In this document: positions 13,628 through 18,599 of the stretch, in pieces
Position numbering within the stretch: the stretch's first letter is position 1
Layout: each line of letters starts with the position of its first letter
NCBI GenBank assembly: GCA_934254835.1
Contig: CAKQMI010000034.1
Location: 1 to 18,599, forward strand
From: an uncultured Clostridia bacterium
GTDB lineage: Bacteria > Bacillota > Clostridia > Christensenellales > CAG-917
Direction of reading: 5' to 3'
Length of the DNA stretch: 18,599 nt
Notes under the pieces: generated by a model
Databases searched by the model: none
Seen by the model: only the letters and a program-made list of their open reading frames with translations
What the model was told of the DNA's origin: nothing
Translations under genes and position numbers: made by a program

Positions 13628-16111
13628 TTATTCGGTCTTGTCGTTTTTTGGGGGTTCTTTTGGGGTTTTTGGGAAAGATATTTCGACCGTGTCGATTTCT
13701 TCAACGGTGGTATTCGCCGTTTCGTCTGCGACCACTTCCGTCACAATTTCGGTCGCGCTCTCGCAAGCAACCTTTTTCTTTCTTTTGAAAAGCGTTGAAA
13801 AATCGGTTTTGTCAACGACCTTTTCAAACACCAGCAACAGCGACGGCAGGACGAACAAAACGATGATTATCGACGTAAGCGTGCCGACACCCAGCAACAT
13901 ACCCAGTTGCGCCACGACGCCCGACGACAGCATACTCATCACAAAGCCGGTGGCGGTAAGTATCACGCCCGACGTCAGAATGGTTGGGAAGACGGCGTTT
14001 GTTGCGACACCCATCGCGTCGTAGCGATTGTCGAAGTCTTTTCTGACGCTTCGGTATCTGTTGGTGAGCACTATCGCATAGTCGATGGTCGCGCCCATCT
14101 GAATCGCGCTTATTATAAGGTATCCGATGAACGATATCGGCTTATGCGACAAGAACGGAATCGCAAAGTTGATGAAAATACCGCCCTGTATCGCCAGAAT
14201 AAGGATAATCGGCAAGGATATGTTTTTGAACGTCACAAGCAATATCAGCAAAATGAACAAATCGGTGAACAGGCACACCATAAGGTTGTCTGTCATAAAG
14301 TACTGGCTCATCTCGTAGCACACGACGCTTTCGCCCGTGATATATCTTTCGTCATAGAATTTCGACACGCCCGTTTTCAAGGTGCCTATCAGTTCAAACG
14401 CTTTCGTGTCCTCGACGTCGGCGTTTATGTTGAACATCAGCCTCGAATAATTGTCCGACTCGAGATTTGCCTTTGCAAAGGAAATTTGCTTGACCTGTTC
14501 AAGATACGCAAGTGTTCCGGGATCGTCCCCTATAATACCGGAAATCGCGTCGAACTTTTCGCGGACGGCAAAGTCCAACAAATCGATAAGTCTGACTTTG
14601 GCTTCGCTTGATGAGGTGCCTTCGGGCAAATACTTTTCGACGTAACCGTCGAAACAGATTGTGACGAAGTGTTCAATCATACTCGCGTCTATGTCCGCGT
14701 CGGGCGGGATTTTGCCGATTAAGTCCCCGATATCCTTTTTCGACACCTCGTCGGTCAAATAGAGTTTCTCGGTTGTGTTCGGATCGACGAAAGAATATAC
14801 GTTTATTGTTGCCAGCGCGTTTGTTTGCGTCTCGTCGATAATGTCGAAATTGTTGATATATTCGGCAAGTTCTCTTTCCTTTTCGGCGTCGCCTTTCGGA
14901 ACAACCACTACAAGGGAATTGAGAGTGCCGAAGCCCGTCTCTTCGATGACCTTTTTCGGTGCGACGATGAGCGAGCCGTTGTTGTAGTTGAATGAATATT
15001 TATTGAAGCCTTGCGCGACGCCCGCAAGAATTGCAATCAGCAAAAACGCGGGTACGATGACCTTTCTTGCTTTGACGATTGCGCGGGCGGGCTTCGTGAC
15101 GTTCGGGACGAACGATTTGTGACGAGTTTTTTGTATGGGTTTGTCACAAAGTACAAGGAGCGCGGGCATAAAGAAGATGACCGTCGCCATCGACACTATG
15201 ATGCCCTTTGCAAGCGACAATCCGATTTCCGCGCCGATTGACAGCGTCATCAGCATAAGCGCGCCAAGTCCCGCAACCGTCGTCAGCGAACTGGACAAAA
15301 TCTCGGGCAGACCTTTTGTCAAAGCGTTGACGGTGGCGTTTTTTGCGTCCTCGCCGTTGTCGCGCTCTTCCATGTATCGGTGCAATAAAATTATCGAATA
15401 GTCCAGCGACAGCGCAAGTTGCAACACCAGCGCAACCAAGTTGGATATATACGAAATGCCGTTGACAAAGAAGAAGTTCGTGCCCATATTTATCGCCATC
15501 GCCACGCCGAAAACAAGGACGAGTACGACAAGCTCGAAATAGGTTTTGGACGTGAACAACATCACCAAAAGTATGATGACGACAATGGCTATGCCAAGTT
15601 TCATTATGCTTTGTTCCGTCTCAAGTTTTGTGTAGTACGAAAATGCAGATTGACCGGATAAGTAGGCTTTTTGGTCGGATAAAGTATTGATTATGTCCTC
15701 AACCGACTTGAACGCCTTATCGGTCGAATCGTGGTTTGCAAGCGTCACGGTGTAGAGTGCCGAGTTGTTTTTGTAGTTCATACTCTCGACGTAAGTCACC
15801 GACGCAACGCCCTTCACATTTTCAAGTTTCTTCTTCAATTCGTCGGCTTTTTCGGGGGTGACGTCCTTGACCATGACGTACGCCATGCCCTTGTCGTCAA
15901 ACTCCTTTTTCATCACTTCGATTGCGGTTGAGGAATCACAATTCGCGGGGAGATAAGTTGTCAAATCGTAGTTGATTTTTGTATGCGAAATCATCGCCAA
16001 GCCGAAAACGGCAAGCGCAACAAACAGTACCAAAAACACCCATCTGAGTTTTACAATACCTGCGGGAATCCTTTTGAAAGCGTGTAAAAACCGTGATAAC
16101 TTCTTTTGCAT
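13628..16111 (-). CDS. MMPL/RND-superfamily transporter
   Basis: An inner-membrane exporter of 827 aa with the tandem RND layout. TM1 is at about 24-42, then an outside domain (about 45-165), a five-helix block (about 170-325), a second membrane helix (about 350-370), a second outside domain (about 375-605) and a last five-helix block (about 608-762). Proton-relay-type Asp-Tyr pairs are in SLDYSI (237-238) and ATIDYAI (687-688), as in MmpL/HpnN-like proteins. The C-terminal tail (about 775-827) is hydrophilic, rich in Thr, Val and Glu, with a Pro/Lys end. The ATG has AGAGG directly touching it and a weaker AGGT seven bases upstream; an in-frame TAG four codons upstream rules out extension. 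No fusion-protein partner is adjacent. The substrate (lipid, antimicrobial or other) is unknown. Confidence 0.9.
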   Translation of the reverse strand: MQKKLSRFLHAFKRIPAGIVKLRWVFLVLFVALAVFGLAMISHTKINYDLTTYLPANCDSSTAIEVMKKEFDDKGMAYVMVKDVTPEKADELKKKLENVKGVASVTYVESMNYKNNSALYTVTLANHDSTDKAFKSVEDIINTLSDQKAYLSGQSAFSYYTKLETEQSIMKLGIAIVVIILLVMLFTSKTYFELVVLVLVFGVAMAINMGTNFFFVNGISYISNLVALVLQLALSLDYSIILLHRYMEERDNGEDAKNATVNALTKGLPEILSSSLTTVAGLGALMLMTLSIGAEIGLSLAKGIIVSMATVIFFMPALLVLCDKPIQKTRHKSFVPNVTKPARAIVKARKVIVPAFLLIAILAGVAQGFNKYSFNYNNGSLIVAPKKVIEETGFGTLNSLVVVVPKGDAEKERELAEYINNFDIIDETQTNALATINVYSFVDPNTTEKLYLTDEVSKKDIGDLIGKIPPDADIDASMIEHFVTICFDGYVEKYLPEGTSSSEAKVRLIDLLDFAVREKFDAISGIIGDDPGTLAYLEQVKQISFAKANLESDNYSRLMFNINADVEDTKAFELIGTLKTGVSKFYDERYITGESVVCYEMSQYFMTDNLMVCLFTDLFILLILLVTFKNISLPIILILAIQGGIFINFAIPFLSHKPISFIGYLIISAIQMGATIDYAIVLTNRYRSVRKDFDNRYDAMGVATNAVFPTILTSGVILTATGFVMSMLSSGVVAQLGMLLGVGTLTSIIIVLFVLPSLLLVFEKVVDKTDFSTLFKRKKKVACESATEIVTEVVADETANTTVEEIDTVEISFPKTPKEPPKNDKTE

Positions 16112-16172
16112 CCTCTTTACCTACACAGAAATTATTAATGTTATTTTATTAAAGATATTGTAAAAAGGCAAC

Positions 16173-16198
16173 AAAAAACAGCCCGCAAAGGACTGCTT
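16173..16198 (-). terminator. Rho-independent terminator after the EFR1 gene
   Basis: On the minus strand AGCAGTCC (16198-16191), a five-base loop and GGGCTGTT (16185-16178) form an 8-bp stem with two G-U pairs, followed by a T-run. It sits 15 bases after the EFR1 stop. On the plus strand the same hairpin also ends in six T, but no plus-strand gene precedes it. Confidence 0.8.
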
Positions 16199-16213
16199 TT
16201 TTAAAAATATTTT

Positions 16214-16954
16214 TCAAAACTTGACGCGCGGATTTAGGTAACGTCCGTTTGCCGAGGACTTTTTGATGGAAATTGCGTTTTTCGGACACCTTGACAAGCA
16301 CCCGAGACACATATCGCATTTGTCTTTTATCCAGGTGGGTTTGCCGTTGTCGATTTTTATCGCGGACGTGGGGCAAATGCTTTCACAAAGTCCGCAATTT
16401 ATGCAATCGTCCGACACTAAAAATTTGGTTTTTCGTCCGCTTCCGCGCTCGTAAATCGGATAAAGAAACGCCGTGTTCAGTTTGGCGCAACTGCCTTTGG
16501 CGTCGTTGAAATCGCCGACTTCCCTGTTCTTGATTTTTTCGGCGACGACAACGATTTTTTTATCGAGCGCGTCCAGCTTTTTCTCGGCTTCGGCGACGGG
16601 TTCGATTTTGAACATCGGGCAATAATTGTCAACGGCGACAAGCCCGAAAACGGCGTCGGGACGAGCGTATTTTGAGAATATTCTCTGTGCGTTCCCGGTG
16701 CTTCCGCCACATTCGAGCACCAGCGCAAAGTATCCGCCGTTGTAATTGAGATCCTTCAAAAATCCTTTTATCGACTCGGGAATACCCCAAAAATATACGG
16801 GGCACACGATGACGAGTTTCTCGTTTTTGTCAATCGAAAACTTCACGTTTCCTTTTGTAAAATCGGTGATATTTTTCACCTCGTCGTTGGTCACGACGGC
16901 GATTTTTTCCGCAACGTACTTCGCGTTGCCCGTGCCGGTGTAATATAAAATCAT
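16214..16954 (-). CDS. EFR1-type flavodoxin/ferredoxin fusion protein
   Basis: The 246-aa cytosolic electron carrier joins an N-terminal flavodoxin-like domain (1 to about 150), with phosphate loop TGTGNAKYVA (6-15) and CPVYFWGIPE (51-60), to a C-terminal 2x4Fe-4S ferredoxin domain. The latter has CINCGLCESIC (184-194) and CDMCLGCLSRC (213-223), each followed by P and an AI residue pair. This architecture is common in anaerobic Bacillota and is named EFR1; its partners are mostly unknown. GAGG lies seven bases before the ATG. It has its own promoter and terminator, so it is a single-gene unit, divergent from the DNA glycosylase gene. Confidence 0.92.
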   Translation of the reverse strand: MILYYTGTGNAKYVAEKIAVVTNDEVKNITDFTKGNVKFSIDKNEKLVIVCPVYFWGIPESIKGFLKDLNYNGGYFALVLECGGSTGNAQRIFSKYARPDAVFGLVAVDNYCPMFKIEPVAEAEKKLDALDKKIVVVAEKIKNREVGDFNDAKGSCAKLNTAFLYPIYERGSGRKTKFLVSDDCINCGLCESICPTSAIKIDNGKPTWIKDKCDMCLGCLSRCPKNAISIKKSSANGRYLNPRVKF

Positions 16955-16980
16955 TTTTTTCCTCGCCTAAATTTTTTTAC

Positions 16981-17009
16981 ATTATACCGCGTTTTTGGCG
17001 ATAAATCAA
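16981..17009 (-). promoter_or_regulatory. Promoter of the EFR1 gene
   Basis: On the minus strand TTGATT (17009-17004), a 17-base spacer and a consensus TATAAT (16986-16981). The predicted start is about 20 bases before the ATG. Confidence 0.8.
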
Positions 17010-17023
17010 TATGCAGGCGGTAT
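16984..17023. promoter_or_regulatory. Inverted repeat between divergent promoters
   Basis: ATACCGC (16984-16990) and GCGGTAT (17017-17023) are perfect 7-bp inverted copies 26 bases apart. One overlaps the -10 box of EFR1, the other lies ten bases before the -10 of the glycosylase gene, so a single protein could act on both promoters. The small HTH protein encoded next door is a candidate. Inference. Confidence 0.4.
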
Positions 17024-17032
17024 TTTTTTGTG

Positions 17033-17038
17033 TATAAT
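17033..17038 (+). promoter_or_regulatory. -10 box of the DNA glycosylase gene (predicted leaderless transcript)
   Basis: A consensus TATAAT ends seven bases before the A of the ATG at 17045, so transcription would start at or within a base of the start codon. No Shine-Dalgarno is visible before this ATG. The -35 is poor (TATGCA at 17 bases). Confidence 0.6.
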
Positions 17039-17044
17039 TGTCGT

Positions 17045-17518
17045 ATGATTTTCAAAGGCTTTCAACCGTTTTTTAATATGGACAGCGAAATTTTGATACT
17101 CGGCAGTTTCCCGAGCGTCATCTCGCGCGAGACGAACTTTTATTACGGCAACAAACAAAACAGATTCTGGAAAGTCGTGGCAGAAGCCTTTGGCGAACCC
17201 GCGCCCGAAACGATAAGCGAAAAGCAAGCCTTGCTTACTTTGCACAAAATCGCCCTTTGGGACGTCGTTCAAGAGTGCGAGATAAAAGGTAGCCTCGACA
17301 ATACGATAAAAAACTTTGTCGTCGCCGACTTGAACGAGGTTTTGCGCTACGCAAGCATTAAAAAAATCATATTAAACGGCGGAAAAGCCAAAGAAATTTT
17401 TGTGAAAAATTATCCGCACCTTGTCGATATAGCCGTTTTTTTGCCGTCCACAAGTCCCCTCAACACCCGCTTTGACAAAACAATCTGGCTGAACGCATTA
17501 AAAAACGAAAAGGATTAA
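17045..17518 (+). CDS. DNA-deoxyinosine (hypoxanthine) glycosylase, uracil-DNA glycosylase superfamily
   Basis: Removes hypoxanthine arising from adenine deamination in DNA. The 157-aa protein matches the family 6 (HDG) pattern: an N-terminal GFQPFF then ILILGSFPS (16-24), YYGNKQNRFW (33-42) with Asn39 at the position of the catalytic Asn of HDG, and the C-terminal LPSTSP loop (133-138). Starting five codons earlier at a GTG would put the -10 box inside the gene, and starting at Met12 would remove the conserved GFxP block, so 17045 is chosen. It is followed by the HTH gene four bases later, probably in one transcript. Confidence 0.88.
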   Translation: MIFKGFQPFFNMDSEILILGSFPSVISRETNFYYGNKQNRFWKVVAEAFGEPAPETISEKQALLTLHKIALWDVVQECEIKGSLDNTIKNFVVADLNEVLRYASIKKIILNGGKAKEIFVKNYPHLVDIAVFLPSTSPLNTRFDKTIWLNALKNEKD

Positions 17519-17522
17519 AATT

Positions 17523-17756
17523 ATGAAACTCAACGAAGCGGTCGCCACGCGTATTCTTGAATACTGCAACAACCGAAACATCACCGTCAATAAACTTTGC
17601 ACGATGTCCGGCGTGATACAGTCCACCGTCAACAGCATTTTCTCGGGCAGAAGTCAAAATCCGAAACTGCAAACCATTGCATATCTTTGCGAAGGTTTGT
17701 CAATCACTCTTTCGGAATTTTTCGACAGCCCCTTATTTTCAAATCTCGACGATTAG
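17523..17756 (+). CDS. Small XRE/Cro-C1-type helix-turn-helix protein
   Basis: The 77-aa protein is essentially one HTH_3 domain: ILEYCNNRNITVNKLCTMSG, then IQSTVNSIFSG as recognition helix, then NPKLQTIAYLCEGLSITLSEFF. No ligand or effector domain is present. The ATG follows the glycosylase stop by four bases, with AAAAGGA upstream. Context suggests it could regulate its own operon or the divergent EFR1 gene, but single-domain XRE proteins of this length are very widespread and the target cannot be assigned. Confidence 0.88.
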   Translation: MKLNEAVATRILEYCNNRNITVNKLCTMSGVIQSTVNSIFSGRSQNPKLQTIAYLCEGLSITLSEFFDSPLFSNLDD

Positions 17757-17766
17757 TTGCTTTTTA

Positions 17767-17796
17767 TTGACTTTTTCACCGCCTTGGGACTATAAT
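17767..17796 (+). promoter_or_regulatory. Promoter of the YqeY-domain gene
   Basis: TTGACT (17767-17772), an 18-base spacer and a consensus TATAAT (17791-17796). The start would be near 17803, leaving only about 11 bases before the ATG. That leader consists almost entirely of GAGGTGAT, an excellent anti-SD match. Confidence 0.8.
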
Positions 17797-17813
17797 TTTC
17801 CCGAGGTGATTTT

Positions 17814-18236
17814 ATGAATATCGACGATTTCAAAAAAGCAAAAATCGAGGCTATGAAAGCGCACGACAAGGATACCGTCACGGCTTTTAACGCCCTCATC
17901 AACAAACTTATGCTCTTCAATATCGAAAAGCGTAGCAAAGGCGAGGAAATGTCCGACGCCGACTACGTCCAGATCCTGAAAAAAACACAAAAGGAACTCA
18001 TCGAGGAAAAGGAAGCCTTTGAAAAAGCCGGCAGAGCCGACACCGTGCTGTCATTGAACAACCAGATCTCGGCAATCGAAAAGTACCTGCCCAAAATGAT
18101 GAGCGAGAACGAAATCAGAGCCGTCATTATGACCTTGCCCGACAAATCCGTGCCAAGCGTAATGCGCCACTTCAAGGCGGAATACGCAGGCAAATGCGAT
18201 ATGGCGGAAGTCAACAAAGTCCTGAGAAGTTTATAA
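17814..18236 (+). CDS. GatB/YqeY domain-containing protein
   Basis: The 140-aa protein resembles Bacillus YqeY in length and pattern: an N-terminal helical hairpin (DFKKAKIEAMKAHDKDTVTAFNALINKL), a Glu/Lys-rich middle helix (QKELIEEKEAFEKAGRADTV), the signature ISAIEKYLPKMMSENEI (about 87-103), and a C-terminal YqeY/GatB-tail domain (PSVMRHFKAEYAGKCDMAEVNKVL). The C-terminal fold is shared with the tRNA-binding tail of GatB and GatE, so a tRNA-linked role is often proposed but not proven. It is a single-gene unit with its own promoter and terminator. Confidence 0.92.
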   Translation: MNIDDFKKAKIEAMKAHDKDTVTAFNALINKLMLFNIEKRSKGEEMSDADYVQILKKTQKELIEEKEAFEKAGRADTVLSLNNQISAIEKYLPKMMSENEIRAVIMTLPDKSVPSVMRHFKAEYAGKCDMAEVNKVLRSL

Positions 18237-18254
18237 TTCCCGCACCTTACAAAC

Positions 18255-18279
18255 AAGACCGCAAACGCGGTCTTTTTTT
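18255..18279 (+). terminator. Rho-independent terminator after the YqeY-domain gene
   Basis: AAGACCGC (18255-18262), loop AAAC and GCGGTCTT (18267-18274) form a perfect 8-bp stem running into seven T (18273-18279), 18 bases after the stop codon. Confidence 0.92.
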
Positions 18280-18552
18280 ATGCTGTTTACGGCGAGGTTT
18301 TGACGTCAGCCGTTGCATTGATACGCAGCACTACCCTTTTATTACTGATTTTTGTTCCATATTCCCCAAACTGTCAATATGACACTCTTGCCGTATATAT
18401 GACCGACTATAATAATTTTCGGAATCATATAAATCATTAAATTAAAATCTGTTTTTTGTTGTATACATTTATATGTTTTTTTGCATTTGATTTTCTGCAT
18501 TTATAAAACAATATTATCGTGTTACTCTGCCCTTTGACAAACCTGATATTGA
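18280..18552. other. AT-rich intergenic stretch with no supported gene
   Basis: Between the terminator and the last promoter I find no ORF with a ribosome binding site or recognisable protein. It is much richer in A and T than the flanking genes. It contains a small palindrome TGTCA-ATA-TGACA (18372-18384) and two TGCATTT copies 14 bases apart (about 18483 and 18497). It probably serves as the upstream control region of the gene to the right of the window. Confidence 0.5.
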
Positions 18553-18580
18553 TTGAAAAAACTAAATTATATGCTATAAT
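18553..18580 (+). promoter_or_regulatory. Extended -10 promoter reading out of the window
   Basis: TTGAAA (18553-18558), a 16-base spacer, then TGCTATAAT (18572-18580), an extended -10 with consensus TATAAT. The start would be near 18587. The gene it serves lies beyond the right edge. Confidence 0.7.
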
Positions 18581-18599
18581 ATACGTGCAACGACCACAA

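Noticed and set aside
18194..18382. Plus-strand ORF overlapping the end of the YqeY gene
   Set aside because: It starts inside the YqeY gene in another frame and runs through its terminator hairpin.
18342..18437. 31-codon minus-strand ORF in the final AT-rich stretch
   Set aside because: No ribosome binding site, no promoter, no recognisable sequence; ORFs of this size are expected by chance.

Overview
The window looks like the chromosome of an anaerobic Bacillota (Clostridia-like) bacterium. The signs are AGGAGG-type ribosome binding sites at most starts, compact co-oriented operons with ATGA or TAATG junctions, a glycyl radical enzyme, an EFR1-type flavodoxin/ferredoxin protein, and a YqeY protein behind a perfect-looking anti-SD match. 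I see no transposase, phage gene, CRISPR array, rRNA or tRNA. The species cannot be named from sequence alone.

Region 1 (about 1-8440) is an eight-gene minus-strand operon making phenylalanine and tyrosine. Transcription order is pheA (chorismate mutase-prephenate dehydratase-ACT), aroB, aroC, a fused aroE-aroK, aroQ, aroA, tyrA and aroF. Together these encode all seven shikimate-pathway steps to chorismate plus both prephenate branches. No trp gene or aminotransferase is present. Nearly every junction overlaps or is separated by only a few bases. In front of pheA, in a gap that looks empty, lies what I read as a classical ribosome-mediated attenuator: a TTGACA-17-TATCAT promoter, a 24-codon leader peptide with five Tyr and two Phe codons in a row, an antiterminator segment overlapping its stop codon, and an intrinsic terminator. 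This is the most interesting find in the window. The usual expectation for Bacillota amino-acid operons is a T-box or TRAP, and here the leader would sense charged tRNA-Tyr and tRNA-Phe together.

Region 2 (8480-13535, minus strand) is a self-contained four-gene operon: a GntR/FadR-type regulator, a glycyl radical enzyme of the non-PFL (CxE) type, its radical-SAM activase with two extra 4Fe-4S clusters, and a PPOX/split-barrel flavoprotein. Junctions are -1 to +2 nt, a TGGT-N3-ACCA operator sits in front of the regulator, and a strong terminator ends the operon. The substrate is unknown.

Region 3 (13574-16954, minus strand) has an MMPL/RND-type exporter and an EFR1 flavodoxin-ferredoxin protein, each followed by its own terminator.

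Region 4 (16980-18599, plus strand) is divergent from EFR1. It has a hypoxanthine/deoxyinosine DNA glycosylase, probably on a leaderless mRNA, a small XRE-type HTH protein, then a GatB/YqeY-domain protein with its own promoter and terminator. The last 320 bases are AT-rich, hold no gene I can support, and end in a strong extended -10 promoter reading out of the window.

The extreme left edge carries only the last 23 codons of a plus-strand gene, convergent with the aro operon.
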